From assembly GCF_900207585.1 (NCBI RefSeq), contig NZ_OAOP01000008.1:124001-188000 (forward strand): a stretch of DNA of 64,000 nt, written 5' to 3'. This document shows positions 42,913 through 50,914 of this stretch, one piece after another. The position numbers and the translations under genes are program-made. A model generated the notes under the pieces. The model saw only the letters and a list, made by a program, of their open reading frames with translations, searched no databases and was not told the origin of the DNA. The first letter of the stretch is position 1; each line of letters begins with the position of its first letter. Source of the DNA: Bacillus oleivorans (GTDB taxonomy: Bacteria; Bacillota; Bacilli; Bacillales; JC228).

Positions 42913-42985
42913 AGGGCTGTTTCCTTTCAAATGTCTGTTTTATCCTATGTGAAAAAATAGACTTTGGAGAAACAGACCTTTTTTT
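42913..42985 (+). terminator. terminator after yjcF
   Basis: AGGGCTGTTTC (about 42913-42923) pairs with GAAACAGACCT (42969-42979) across a long loop, followed by seven Ts. It ends yjcH-yjcG-yjcF. Confidence 0.75.
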
Positions 42986-43051
42986 ATGGCCTTTAAAACC
43001 TAATAAAAATCCATCAGAATGCACACCCTATATTGTAAAGGTGGGATACTG

Positions 43052-43726
43052 ATGGACTTCCTAAAAATTGCCTTTGAACTGGTGGTGGGGTACATTGCCC
43101 TGTTTGCCCTTACCAAGATCTTAGGTAAAACACAAATTACCCAAATTACGGCATTCGACTTTATATCTGCTCTAGTTCTTGGGGAGCTGGTTGGAAATGC
43201 AGTGTTTGACAAAGACATAGGTGTTCGGGAGATTCTTTTTGCTGTTTCCTGCTGGTGTGTTTTAATATTTGCTACTGAAATGGCGACCCAGAAATTTAAG
43301 CGGGTCAGAAAGCTTTTAGAAGGAGAACCGTCCATAATTATACATAAGGGGAAAATCGTATATAATCAGCTGAAAAAAAATCATTTGGATATTAATCAGC
43401 TCCAGCATTTACTAAGATCAAAGGATATTTTCTCTATTCGTGAATGTGAATATGCACTTTTAGAAACAGATGGAACAGTCAGTGCTATAAAAAAATCAGA
43501 CTTTGCCACGCCAACCAGAAATGATTTATCACTGCCTTCCCAAGAGATTGGGCTTCCTATTACATTAGTGATAGATGGTGAAGCGATTTACGATAACTTA
43601 AATGCCATTTCTAAAGATCTTGACTGGCTAAAAAATGAGTTGAAACAACAAGGTATTCCCGATATTAAAAACGTACTTTATGCGGAATGGGAAAAAGAAA
43701 AAGCTTTGCACATACAAACGTATTAG
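43052..43726 (+). CDS. DUF421/YetF-family membrane protein
   Basis: This 224-residue protein has three N-terminal helices (about 5-85) with the family block ITAFDFISALVLGELVGNAVFD, and a cytoplasmic YetF domain with EGEPSIIIHKGKI, IRECEYALLETDGTVSAIKK and GLPITLVIDGEAIYDNL. ATG at 43052 is chosen because AAGGTGGGATACTG precedes it. DUF421 genes often join spoVA2-type operons; this one is plus strand, downstream of and convergent with the spoVA block. Its function is unsettled. Confidence 0.9.
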   Translation: MDFLKIAFELVVGYIALFALTKILGKTQITQITAFDFISALVLGELVGNAVFDKDIGVREILFAVSCWCVLIFATEMATQKFKRVRKLLEGEPSIIIHKGKIVYNQLKKNHLDINQLQHLLRSKDIFSIRECEYALLETDGTVSAIKKSDFATPTRNDLSLPSQEIGLPITLVIDGEAIYDNLNAISKDLDWLKNELKQQGIPDIKNVLYAEWEKEKALHIQTY

Positions 43727-43739
43727 TGCAAAGCTTTTT
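43698..43739. terminator. shared terminator of convergent genes
   Basis: A perfect 14-bp stem (AAAAAGCTTTGCAC with its complement) overlaps the DUF421 stop and the end of the MBL gene, with T runs both ways. Confidence 0.88.
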
Positions 43740-44634
43740 ACATGTTTGCTCTAATTATTAATTGATAATCCTCTATTTTAAATATGGCTCTCTCACTTTC
43801 TATGAGCTGGGCGATATAGGCTCCAACAGCAGTACGAAATAGTAAAAATGAAGAGAGATGGGGGATATTCACATCTTTTTGCCTGCATAAGTAGGCAAAA
43901 AGCGCTTCAAAAGAACACGCACCCTGTTGCTTTACAAATTCTTCAGTTAATTTTAAAATCTGCTGATGCCATTCTATATTAATTTGAACTGTCTCCTGAT
44001 ACGATTCCTCATAAGATCCATGTCCGGGAACTGATCCTTTTACGCGCAAAAGACTGAGTGCCGCTAAACTTTCCAGTGTCTTTTTATAATCGACAATAAA
44101 GGGAATTTTATGCTTATACAGGGCCTCTACTCCAAAATAAGCATCAGCCGCAAATAAGATACTGTCAAATTCAATTCCTATCTGCTGGTAGCTATGTCCC
44201 GGAAAGGAATGAATCTGAAAGGAAACCCCATCTATCGTTTCTGTCCCTGCCTGAATTTTTCTGTCAACTGAAACTGAAGGTGCTTCTAAAAATTTATTTC
44301 TTAATTCCTGAACAGGGTAAGTTCCTTGAAATAAGTAAATCGGCTCCAAAACTGGATTCTCTATGATGGCGGCTTCTAGATCAGGCGCAATTACGATAAT
44401 CTGAAAATTTTCCTTCAAATACCGGGCTCCGCCAAAATGGTCTGAATGAGCATGGGTAATAAAAAGGTGAGTTAATGGCAAATTATTGCTCTGCAGATGC
44501 TTGACCACTTTTTTTGCAGCAGCTGCTTCCAGTCCGGCATCGATTAAAAAGCCCTTGCCATCTGCATGAATATATCCGATATTAACTGCTGCTTGATAGT
44601 AACCGCAATGATCGCTAATCTTCTTATATTCCAT
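43738..44634 (-). CDS. MBL-fold metallohydrolase
   Basis: This 298-residue metallo-beta-lactamase-fold enzyme has ligand motif THAHSDHFGG (about 60-69), a later His in HSFPGHSYQQIG (about 146), an Asp in FAADAYFG and SVPGHGSYEES near residue 215. The C-terminal helix-rich part (about 230-298) resembles glyoxalase II/YqgX-type or quorum-quenching hydrolases with a DNA-binding-like tail. Substrate unknown. It starts 28 bases after the gene at 44662, on the same strand. Confidence 0.85.
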   Translation of the reverse strand: MEYKKISDHCGYYQAAVNIGYIHADGKGFLIDAGLEAAAAKKVVKHLQSNNLPLTHLFITHAHSDHFGGARYLKENFQIIVIAPDLEAAIIENPVLEPIYLFQGTYPVQELRNKFLEAPSVSVDRKIQAGTETIDGVSFQIHSFPGHSYQQIGIEFDSILFAADAYFGVEALYKHKIPFIVDYKKTLESLAALSLLRVKGSVPGHGSYEESYQETVQINIEWHQQILKLTEEFVKQQGACSFEALFAYLCRQKDVNIPHLSSFLLFRTAVGAYIAQLIESERAIFKIEDYQLIIRANM

Positions 44635-44661
44635 TTGTTTATTCCTTTCATTACATGGTTA

Positions 44662-44937
44662 CTATATAGATTCATTAATAAACTTCCCTTTTCCTTCTAT
44701 TTCAAATAATAAATTTTGATTTACTTGAATGGTTTGAGAAATCAAGCTTTGATCTGTTTTATTCGTGTTTAAATAGCTCTTAGCAGGCATACTATTGATA
44801 AAGTCTTCACGCTTAACCTTTTTGTTTTTAGTAATTTTCACAGGGGCCAGAACAAGGTGATTTGGGTATTTTTGTTTATGGATTCTGTTTACATATTGAG
44901 CTGCTCCATAGTCATGAAATGGCAGGTAGTATCCCAT
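44662..44937 (-). CDS. hypothetical protein, 91 aa
   Basis: This 91-residue basic protein is not recognised. The N-terminus GYYLPFHDYGAAQYVNRIHK is aromatic-rich; then a lysine-rich stretch (ITKNKKVKRED) and a polar C-terminal half with LNTNKTDQSLISQTIQVNQN. A GGGGGTGAGG ribosome site precedes the ATG. It lies between spoVIF and the MBL gene on the minus strand, so a sporulation link is possible but unsupported. Confidence 0.65.
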   Translation of the reverse strand: MGYYLPFHDYGAAQYVNRIHKQKYPNHLVLAPVKITKNKKVKREDFINSMPAKSYLNTNKTDQSLISQTIQVNQNLLFEIEGKGKFINESI

Positions 44938-45122
44938 TGTTCCCTCACCCCCTGAATTTTATTTATTCTGTCCCAATGTCCTTCTGCACTGAACATCTTC
45001 TTGTTTTATCCCCATTTTCCTACCAAAAAAAACCTAAAGTTTTAGTCATTTCTCCACAAAAATAGACAAAGGGGTGACGAAATTTGTCTTTTCTTTCTTC
45101 ACCCATTTGCCTTTCCCTTTGA

Positions 45123-45380
45123 TTACTTCTTTTTATTATTTAGCATATTTGAAATCGTGTTGAAATCTAATGATTTTCCATCTTTAATAATGGATTGAAC
45201 AATGGTATCTTCCAATTCCTGCGATACTGGTTTATTGGCGATTTGGGAAACTCTTTTAATGACAGCACGAACCGTATTTTCGTCCTTAAAATTTGCATGC
45301 TGCAGCGAATTGGCAAGCTCTAATATATCTTTCATACTAACTCCGGTTTTTTTCTCAATGTTTTTGAAGAATGAATCCAT
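45123..45380 (-). CDS. spoVIF: stage VI sporulation protein F (SpoVIF)
   Basis: This 85-residue protein contains the SpoVIF stretches FFKNIEKKTGVSMKDILELANSLQHANFKDE and VRAVIKRVSQIANKPVSQELED, then SIIKDG. In B. subtilis SpoVIF (YjcC) is needed for late GerE-controlled coat assembly. ATG at 45380 is chosen because AAAGGAGGC lies 9 bases upstream. It is followed in the yjc order by yjcF-H. Expect mother-cell expression. Confidence 0.92.
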   Translation of the reverse strand: MDSFFKNIEKKTGVSMKDILELANSLQHANFKDENTVRAVIKRVSQIANKPVSQELEDTIVQSIIKDGKSLDFNTISNMLNNKKK

Positions 45381-45468
45381 TGATTGTAAGCCTCCTTTTT
45401 TCACTACCCTATTCTATGTAGGCGAAAAAAAATTGGTGCTTTATCGATGGAATCATTATAAAAAAGAC

Positions 45469-45507
45469 AAAAAGGCGGAGCAGCTGTTTGCCGCTCCACC
45501 TTTTTTT
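45469..45507 (-). terminator. terminator after the YjcZ-type gene
   Basis: A 16-bp stem with two mismatches (AAAAAGGcGGAGCaGC versus its partner) and T runs both ways lies 6 bases past the stop of the minus-strand YjcZ gene. Confidence 0.85.
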
Positions 45508-45512
45508 CTGCG

Positions 45513-45653
45513 TTAGCAGAAGCTTGCACCGACGATAATCAATAAGATAAACAACACGACGATCAACACGAACGTGGAACCTACACCACAACCAAATCCA
45601 GCAACCGCTCCAGGGAAACCGCAGTGACCTCCGTAGTAACCACCCCAATGCAT
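45513..45653 (-). CDS. YjcZ-family sporulation peptide, 46 aa
   Basis: This 46-residue peptide reads from ATG 45653 to TAA 45513 on the minus strand. The N-terminal half is Gly/Tyr/Cys-rich (MHWGGYYGGHCGF, GFGCGVGS) and the C-terminal half is one membrane helix (FVLIVVLFILLIIVGASFC). This is the classical YjcZ/YozM sporulation-peptide pattern. GTGAGGTGACAAATC forms its ribosome site. It lies between spoVAEb and spoVIF. These peptides are abundant late in sporulation; the exact role is unknown. Confidence 0.9.
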   Translation of the reverse strand: MHWGGYYGGHCGFPGAVAGFGCGVGSTFVLIVVLFILLIIVGASFC

Positions 45654-45807
45654 GATTTGTCACCTCACTTTGTGTCGAACTCACTTTTAACATATGTAAA
45701 GGATGACAAATGTGTATGGGCTATCCTCCATAATTTTGGGATTTTTATAGACATTTATCCAGAACAGATTTTTAGAGGAATATAATGAGCTTTTTTTCAG
45801 CTATTTT

Positions 45808-46164
45808 TTATCCTTTCGGCTTGAACAACAGTGCTCCTAGAAAACCAAATACTATGGCTGCTGAAATACCAGAGCTTGTGACCTCAAACATACCGGTTAA
45901 TACACCAATTATTCCATGGGCATCGACTTCCTGAATTGCCCCGGCAGTTAGCGTATAACCAAAGTTTGTGATAGGAACGGTTGCACCCGCACCTGCAAAG
46001 TCTACCAGTTTTTCATATATCCCAAATCCGCTTAAAATTGAACCGGCTACAACTAAAATACTTAGCATATGTCCTGGTGTCAGCTTAAATACATCCAACA
46101 TAATTTGTCCGATTACACAAATAGCTCCTCCTACTACAAACGCCCAAAAAAACATGGCAAGCAT
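45808..46164 (-). CDS. spoVAE: stage V sporulation protein AE, SpoVAEb form
   Basis: This 118-residue membrane protein has about three or four helices and the SpoVAC/AE-type motifs FVVGGAICVIGQIMLD, FAGAGATVPITNFGYTLTAGAIQEV and GIIGVLTGMF. With SpoVAC it belongs to the inner spore membrane channel that moves dipicolinic acid during sporulation and germination. Start after AAAGGTGGGATGCCAGG. It is the last of spoVAC-AD-AEb. Confidence 0.93.
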   Translation of the reverse strand: MLAMFFWAFVVGGAICVIGQIMLDVFKLTPGHMLSILVVAGSILSGFGIYEKLVDFAGAGATVPITNFGYTLTAGAIQEVDAHGIIGVLTGMFEVTSSGISAAIVFGFLGALLFKPKG

Positions 46165-46179
46165 CCTGGCATCCCACCT

Positions 46180-47211
46180 TTACATTGTTTGATCATCATA
46201 TTCAACCGCAACTGCATGGGCAATACATGGGATCGTTTCTTTTTGCTGGTAAGATAAAGGAGATAATAAAGCTCCCGTAGCCACCCACAAGATTCGTTTA
46301 AAAGTCCCTTTTTTCATTTCATTGAGTAAGTGTCCGTACATCACAGCTGCGGAACATGCGGCTCCGCTGGCTCCGGCTTGTACGGGCTGTTCAGGTCCAT
46401 ATATTTTTAATCCGCAATCTTGAATCCGGTCCTCTTGCATCTTTAAACCGTGCTGATTGATTAATAAATCTTTTAGTGTATTGTTGCCTATTCTTCCTAA
46501 GTCTCCTGTCACAATCACATCATAATAGGAAGGGTCGACTTGCATATCATTCAAATGAGTGATAATCGTATCGGCGGCAGCAGGTGCCATTGCTCCTCCC
46601 ATATTAAATGGATCTGTTAATCCCATATCTATTACTTTTCCAATGGTAGCCGAAGTAAGAACAGGAGCCGGTCCCTGAACATTTTGTCGATGAGTCACTA
46701 CTGCCACACCAGCTCCTGTTACGGTCCATTGAGCAGTTGGCGGTTTTTGCCCTCCATATTCGGTTGGATAGCGGAACTGTTTTTCTACCGCAGCGTTGTG
46801 ACTCGAGGCGCCAGTTAATACATACTGGGCTCCTTCATTATTAATAATAAAACCGGCAAGGGCTAATCCTTCCATCGAAGTAGAACAGGCACCGAATATA
46901 CCGAAATAAGGAATTTGCTCAGTTCTCGCTGCAAAAGTCGTTGGGGTCATTTGATTGATTAAATCCCCTGCAATCATAAATTGAATTTGGTCAGGAGTAA
47001 GCGAAAGCTTTCCTAAAGCACTATCGACAGCCTCTTCCAACAGGACACGATGTGCTTTTTCGTATGAATCCTGTTCCATCCACAAGTCTGTATGTAAAAC
47101 ATCGAATTCATCCCTTAAAGGTCCATTGGCTTCAAAAGGTCCGCCTATAACGCCTGTAGCGGCAATAGCTGGACGATTTTGAAAGATCCATGAGTTTTTC
47201 CCTTTTAGCAT
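46180..47211 (-). CDS. spoVAD: stage V sporulation protein AD
   Basis: This 343-residue protein has a thiolase-like fold. SpoVAD marks are NRPAIAATGVIGGPFEANGPL, IFGACSTSMEGLALAG (about 105-120), EYGGQKPPTAQWTVTGAGVAVV and VTGDLGRIGNNTLKDLL. It binds dipicolinic acid directly in B. subtilis. Its start overlaps the spoVAC stop (TAATG), so it is translationally coupled. It is a bona fide DPA-handling component of this operon. Confidence 0.96.
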   Translation of the reverse strand: MLKGKNSWIFQNRPAIAATGVIGGPFEANGPLRDEFDVLHTDLWMEQDSYEKAHRVLLEEAVDSALGKLSLTPDQIQFMIAGDLINQMTPTTFAARTEQIPYFGIFGACSTSMEGLALAGFIINNEGAQYVLTGASSHNAAVEKQFRYPTEYGGQKPPTAQWTVTGAGVAVVTHRQNVQGPAPVLTSATIGKVIDMGLTDPFNMGGAMAPAAADTIITHLNDMQVDPSYYDVIVTGDLGRIGNNTLKDLLINQHGLKMQEDRIQDCGLKIYGPEQPVQAGASGAACSAAVMYGHLLNEMKKGTFKRILWVATGALLSPLSYQQKETIPCIAHAVAVEYDDQTM

Positions 47212-47687
47212 TAGATGACCCCCCAGTTCATTAGGAGCGTCTTAATCAATACAACAATGAACGCACTAAAGACGCCGAATAAAACAACTGATCCAGCTAA
47301 TTTAAACATATTGCCGCCAACACCCAGCACATAACCTTCTGTTCTGTGTTCAATACATGCGGAAATCACAGCGTTACCGAATCCTGTTACCGGCACGGCA
47401 CTTCCTGCACCTGCAAATTGTCCGATTCGGTCGTAAACACCAAACCCTGTAAGTAACATAGAAAGGAAAACCATGGTTGCAACCGTTGGATTTCCCGATG
47501 TTTGTTCAGTAAATGGGAAAAAATAAATATAGAAGTAGCTGATTGCTTGTCCAATTATACAAATGAACCCTCCTACCAAAAAAGCTTTAATACAATTTTT
47601 TAGGACAGGTCGTTTTGTTTCATGTTTTTGTTCTAATTGTTTATATTGTTGCTGTTCTGGAGATATTTTGTCATTAGGACCATTCAC
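47211..47687 (-). CDS. spoVAC: stage V sporulation protein AC
   Basis: This 158-residue membrane protein has about four helices after a polar N-terminus (PEQQQYKQLEQKHETKRP). Motifs are KAFLVGGFICIIGQAISYFY, FAGAGSAVPVTGFGNAVISACIEHRTEGYVLGVGGNMF (from about 88). It is a mechanosensitive component of the DPA channel. GTG start at 47687, coupled to spoVAD. An extra lipoprotein gene lies 18 bases upstream, as in spoVA2 operons. Confidence 0.95.
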   Translation of the reverse strand: MNGPNDKISPEQQQYKQLEQKHETKRPVLKNCIKAFLVGGFICIIGQAISYFYIYFFPFTEQTSGNPTVATMVFLSMLLTGFGVYDRIGQFAGAGSAVPVTGFGNAVISACIEHRTEGYVLGVGGNMFKLAGSVVLFGVFSAFIVVLIKTLLMNWGVI

Positions 47688-47705
47688 GTCTCAAAGCATC
47701 CCTTT

Positions 47706-48176
47706 CTACGTTTTTTCCTTTTGTAAGGTTAAAAGCTCTTGAAATTTCTTTTCTGCCTGGTCTTCTGTGAAGGACGGATCCTTCATTTTATTTTTCAGCT
47801 TAACCGCTTCTAAAAAAATCTTATAATCGCTTGATAGAGAAAAGTTTTCGTCTGGATATCGCTCCTCAAGCATTTTCTCCAGATCTTTTTCAATTTTTTT
47901 CATATGGAATCTTTCCAAATGCTTAACCTTATAAACAACTAAGGTTTCATCTTTCCCTTTGATTACCATGACATCATAGATATCTTCCAATTTTTCAATA
48001 TCATGCTCGATTTTTTCAGCCATCGATCGCGAATGATAATCAATACTTTGCGGAGGTGGATCTATAACCTTGACTAAAGACCATTGTTCGTCCGGTTCCT
48101 TTGGTGCTTCAAACGTACATCCCAATAATGTGACAATAATGAAACTAAGCATTCCAAATAATAAAGTCCTTTGCAT
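47706..48176 (-). CDS. sporulation lipoprotein of spoVA2-type operon (YhcN/YlaJ-like)
   Basis: This 156-residue predicted lipoprotein has lipobox VTLLGCTF (Cys about 19) and a small alpha/beta domain with AEKIEHDIEKLEDIYDVMVIKGKDETLVVYKVKH, resembling the YhcN/YlaJ domain, then a charged coiled C-terminus. ATG at 48176 is chosen because AAAGGGATG lies just before it; the ATG at 48185 sits in that site. It directly precedes spoVAC on the same strand. Lipoproteins of this kind are part of the extra spoVA2 operons linked to spore heat resistance. Confidence 0.78.
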   Translation of the reverse strand: MQRTLLFGMLSFIIVTLLGCTFEAPKEPDEQWSLVKVIDPPPQSIDYHSRSMAEKIEHDIEKLEDIYDVMVIKGKDETLVVYKVKHLERFHMKKIEKDLEKMLEERYPDENFSLSSDYKIFLEAVKLKNKMKDPSFTEDQAEKKFQELLTLQKEKT

Positions 48177-48319
48177 GTCTGTCATCCCTTTTTAGACGTA
48201 TTTCTAGTTTTTATTTTCTGCTCTAGCCGCCGAAAATATTACCATCTTACTCTGACATCATTTACCATTGGAGCCGTCTCTGCGCACTTACCTGGAACAG
48301 AGATTACTTGTATTAACAT

Positions 48320-48357
48320 TTAAATAAAAAAATAGCTACCAGTTAAACTGATAGCTA
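48320..48357 (-). terminator. terminator of the 41-aa Cys gene
   Basis: TAGCTACCAGTT (48333-48344) pairs with AACTGATAGCTA (48346-48357) over 11 of 12 positions, followed by a T run on the minus strand (complement of about 48323-48332). The stop codon of the small gene lies in the stem. Confidence 0.75.
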
Positions 48358-48480
48358 CCATTTTTTTAATGGCGGTCTTTGCCTCATTAATTTCTTTTTG
48401 CTGCACCCGCAATCTTTTTTGATGGTTTGAGGGATGGGGATCATTTTCGGCTGTAGTGAAAATTGGATTTTTTTAAACAT
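48355..48480 (-). CDS. small basic peptide with CxC motif, 41 aa
   Basis: A frame from ATG 48480 to TAG 48355, preceded by a near-perfect AAAGGAGGTCGG site. It starts KKIQFSLQPKMIPIPQ and continues with KKDCGCSKKKLMRQRP, a CGC-type pair in a lysine-rich context. No membrane helix. Function unknown; it lies between yjcA and the spoVA lipoprotein on the same strand, so it may be a sporulation-stage product. Confidence 0.65.
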   Translation of the reverse strand: MFKKIQFSLQPKMIPIPQTIKKDCGCSKKKLMRQRPPLKKW

Positions 48481-48553
48481 ATTCCGACCTCCTTTACCGC
48501 TCTTGTTATATACTATGTGTTACTAAAAAAACATGTCTCCATATAAGCCTATA

Positions 48554-48910
48554 TCACCTTTGAACAAAATGAACGATTGTCTCTATTAATGCGGCTAATC
48601 CAGCAATGGCCAGCACGACAATGATGGGCTGAAATAAAGAGGGATAAGCTAAATAACCTCCATAAAGTCCGAGTGCGGACCAAACTCCGGTACACCAATA
48701 ACAGCTGATCAGCTCCCCAACCCAGCTTTGAAAGCCTTTTTCTTTGGGTTTAATATAAGTTTCTACTTCACCATTTTCATTGACTTCTGTCCACTCTACA
48801 AAAAAAGGACGTCTGATAAATTCTGTAATTTTGTCAAATACCACTAATCTGGTTAAGCGAAAACTGGCTAACGATAAAAGAAAAAAGTCAAATACGGATG
48901 GAACGTCCAT
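48554..48910 (-). CDS. yjcA: DUF1360 membrane protein YjcA
   Basis: This 118-residue protein has two membrane helices (about 5-20 and 83-112) and a central polar loop. DUF1360 marks are SLASFRLTRLVVFDKITEFIRRPF (about 12-36) and ELISCYWCTGVWSALGLY (about 70-88), with a CxxC pair. B. subtilis YjcA is a sporulation-expressed protein. Start preceded by ATAGGAGGAGAG. Its place between fabI and the sporulation genes matches the yjb-yjc order. Confidence 0.88.
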   Translation of the reverse strand: MDVPSVFDFFLLSLASFRLTRLVVFDKITEFIRRPFFVEWTEVNENGEVETYIKPKEKGFQSWVGELISCYWCTGVWSALGLYGGYLAYPSLFQPIIVVLAIAGLAALIETIVHFVQR

Positions 48911-48974
48911 TTCTCTCCTCCTATCTCCCTTTTATGTATATGCTCCTGACTTTGGATGGACGTTCATTTTTTGC

Positions 48975-49012
48975 AAAAAAAATACACTCTAACCCTCGAA
49001 AGGCAGAGTGTA
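48975..49012 (-). terminator. fabI terminator
   Basis: TACACTCT/AGAGTGTA stem (48983-48990 with 49005-49012) and an eight-base T run on the minus strand lie 8 bases past the fabI stop. Confidence 0.88.
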
Positions 49013-49019
49013 AAAGTGT

Positions 49020-49787
49020 TTATAAAATATGGAACCCGCTGTCAACGTGAATCGTTTCTCCTGTAATTCCGCGTGAAAGATCACTAAATAGGAAGGCAGC
49101 GGTATCTCCCACTTCCTCAGGTGTTGTTGTTCTGCGAAGTGGAGCGGTTTCTTCTATGACTTTGAGAATGGAATTAAAGTCTCCGATTCCTTTTGCAGAA
49201 AGTGTACGGATTGGTCCTGCAGAAATAGCATTAACACGGATTCCTTCTTTTCCAAGGTCATTAGCCAGATATTTAACACTGGCGTCAAGTGAAGCCTTGG
49301 CAACACCCATTACATTGTAGTTTTGAACGACTCTTTCCCCGCCAAGATACGTTAAGGTAAGAATGCTTCCGCCCTCTCTCATCATTGGCCGTGCTTCTTT
49401 AGCTATAGCTGTTAAAGAATACGCACTTATATTTTGTGCAAGTAAAAACCCATCACGATTCGTATTTAAATATTCACCTACTAGTTCTTCTTTATTGGCA
49501 AATGCAATACAGTGTGCAATTCCGTGAATCGTCCCTACTTTTTCCCCAATCATTGCAAAAGCAGTCTTAATCTCTTCATCAACCGTGACATCACACGAAA
49601 CTAAAAATGGCTCTTGTCCTTCCAGTGTTTCCGCCAATTCGCGCAGTCCTTTTTCAAAACGTTCACCCGCATATGTAAAAATTAAATTAGCACCAGCTTC
49701 ATGAAGAGAACGGGCAATTCCCCAAGCAATGCTTCGTTTATTAGCTACTCCCATTACGACAATATTTTTTCCTTTTAAAGAAAGCAT
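49020..49787 (-). CDS. fabI: enoyl-[acyl-carrier-protein] reductase (NADH) FabI
   Basis: This 255-residue short-chain reductase catalyses the last step of fatty acid elongation. It has the FabI cofactor motif GVANKRSIAWGIARSLHEAGANL (about 13-36) and catalytic Tyr and Lys in YNVMGVAKASLD (spacing Y-x6-K, about 157-164), with LTYLGGERVV before it. The start follows AGGAGGCCGACAA. A perfect FapR operator lies 28-44 bases upstream, indicating control by malonyl-CoA. Monocistronic. Confidence 0.96.
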   Translation of the reverse strand: MLSLKGKNIVVMGVANKRSIAWGIARSLHEAGANLIFTYAGERFEKGLRELAETLEGQEPFLVSCDVTVDEEIKTAFAMIGEKVGTIHGIAHCIAFANKEELVGEYLNTNRDGFLLAQNISAYSLTAIAKEARPMMREGGSILTLTYLGGERVVQNYNVMGVAKASLDASVKYLANDLGKEGIRVNAISAGPIRTLSAKGIGDFNSILKVIEETAPLRRTTTPEEVGDTAAFLFSDLSRGITGETIHVDSGFHIL

Positions 49788-49814
49788 TTGTCGGCCTCCT
49801 ATTATTACATGTTA

Positions 49815-49831
49815 TTAGTACCTAGTACTAA
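49815..49831 (-). promoter_or_regulatory. FapR operator and promoter of fabI
   Basis: TTAGTACCTAGTACTAA is a perfect palindromic FapR box. On the minus strand it lies directly after a -35/-10 pair, TTGCAA-N16-TAAAAT, so the operator spans +1. FapR represses lipid-synthesis genes until malonyl-CoA binds it. Confidence 0.88.
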
Positions 49832-49933
49832 TTTTACTATAAATTTTTCATTTTGCAAAGTCAGGAAACCGAACTTGTTGTTGAAATTATAATACACATG
49901 GGTTGTATTGGACTTTTGGTGCGTTAGAAAATG

Positions 49934-49967
49934 AAATAAGGAGGGGCCTTGTTGCTCCTCCTTATTT
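49934..49967 (-). terminator. terminator of the 45-aa Cys-rich gene
   Basis: A perfect 11-bp stem AAATAAGGAGG/CCTCCTTATTT contains the stop codon of the minus-strand small gene; a modest T-rich flank follows on that strand. Confidence 0.75.
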
Positions 49968-50099
49968 ATCTTGTTTCAACGGATCGGGACTTAAAGTCTG
50001 TGTTAAAGCTTCTAAGCAGCTGCAAATTTGGCAGTTCAAGCATTTCGATTCTTTATTATCTTGTTCGTTCTTTTCTGCTGTCGGAATCGCTATAACCAT
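49962..50099 (-). CDS. small Cys-rich protein (CxxCxxCxC), 45 aa
   Basis: A frame from ATG 50099 to TAA 49962 with a good AGGAGGAACTTAC site. The sequence VIAIPTAEKNEQDNKESKCL is followed by CLNCQICSCLEALTQ. Four cysteines in 9 residues suggest a metal or disulfide centre; no signal or membrane segment. It begins 15 bases past the tatC stop and ends before the fabI promoter, so it may be cotranscribed with tatAC. Function unknown. Confidence 0.7.
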   Translation of the reverse strand: MVIAIPTAEKNEQDNKESKCLNCQICSCLEALTQTLSPDPLKQDK

Positions 50100-50114
50100 G
50101 TAAGTTCCTCCTTT

Positions 50115-50849
50115 CTAGTTTGGAGCGGCTGCTGTTGCTTCTGAAGAAGTTCTATTACGAAAAACCCATTTACTCAAAGAAATACTTAATTCATATAAAA
50201 GTAACAATGGTACTATCACCAGGATGTCAGAAATTAAATCTGGCGGAGTAATTAAAATCGAGACAACAATCATAAAAAAATAAGCGATTTTTCTTGCTTT
50301 TATTAGCTTGTGGGGATTAATAATCCCTAGTCTAGTCAAGAACATGAACACAGCTGGCATTTCAAATATAAACCCAAGAGGCATTGTGAGGTTTAGCATA
50401 AATGTAAAGTATTTTTCCCCCGTAAAAAAAGTTTGAAACTGATCAGCCCCAAGGTTAATCAAGAAGGTAAGAACCATTGGGAACAAAATAAAATACCCAA
50501 ATGCAATCCCAGCCAGAAACAAGAAAAATAAACCAGGAATAAACAATAAGGTGATTTTTTGCTCCTCTTCAGTGAGCCCTGGTTTTACAAACTTCCAAAC
50601 TTGGAAGGCGGCAACCGGAATGGTGAAAGCAATCGCACAAACGCCAGAGATCGTCATGTAAATCCAAAGAATATCTCCGGGTCCTAATACGGCTAATTTG
50701 CCATCCAGGTCTTTTACTAAAAATTGATAAATTTCCTTCACATAGATAAACGCCATTATAAATGAGATAGCGAAAGCAACTAACGTGACAATAATTCTAT
50801 TACGCAATTCGTTTAAATGGTCAATAAAATTCATTTGAGTCTGATCCAT
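50115..50849 (-). CDS. tatC: twin-arginine translocase subunit TatC
   Basis: This 244-residue six-helix protein is the signal-recognising core of the Tat pathway. Signature MNFIDHLNELRNRIIVTLVAF (about 4-25), the FxxP-type periplasmic and cytoplasmic loops, FKPGLTEEEQ-like VKPGLTEEEQK (about 88) and AYFFMIVVSILITPPDLIS (about 188-208) are present. It lies downstream of tatA across a terminator-like hairpin and next to a Tat-substrate gene. Confidence 0.96.
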   Translation of the reverse strand: MDQTQMNFIDHLNELRNRIIVTLVAFAISFIMAFIYVKEIYQFLVKDLDGKLAVLGPGDILWIYMTISGVCAIAFTIPVAAFQVWKFVKPGLTEEEQKITLLFIPGLFFLFLAGIAFGYFILFPMVLTFLINLGADQFQTFFTGEKYFTFMLNLTMPLGFIFEMPAVFMFLTRLGIINPHKLIKARKIAYFFMIVVSILITPPDLISDILVIVPLLLLYELSISLSKWVFRNRTSSEATAAAPN

Positions 50850-50914
50850 ATTTGACTCCTTTTAGAAACCTTGTTAGAACTCACCTAATTTATTCTTCTT
50901 GTCCTTTTAAAAAG

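Noticed and set aside
49903-50103. 66-codon plus-strand frame
   Set aside because: It is the antisense of the 45-aa Cys-rich gene and its terminator.
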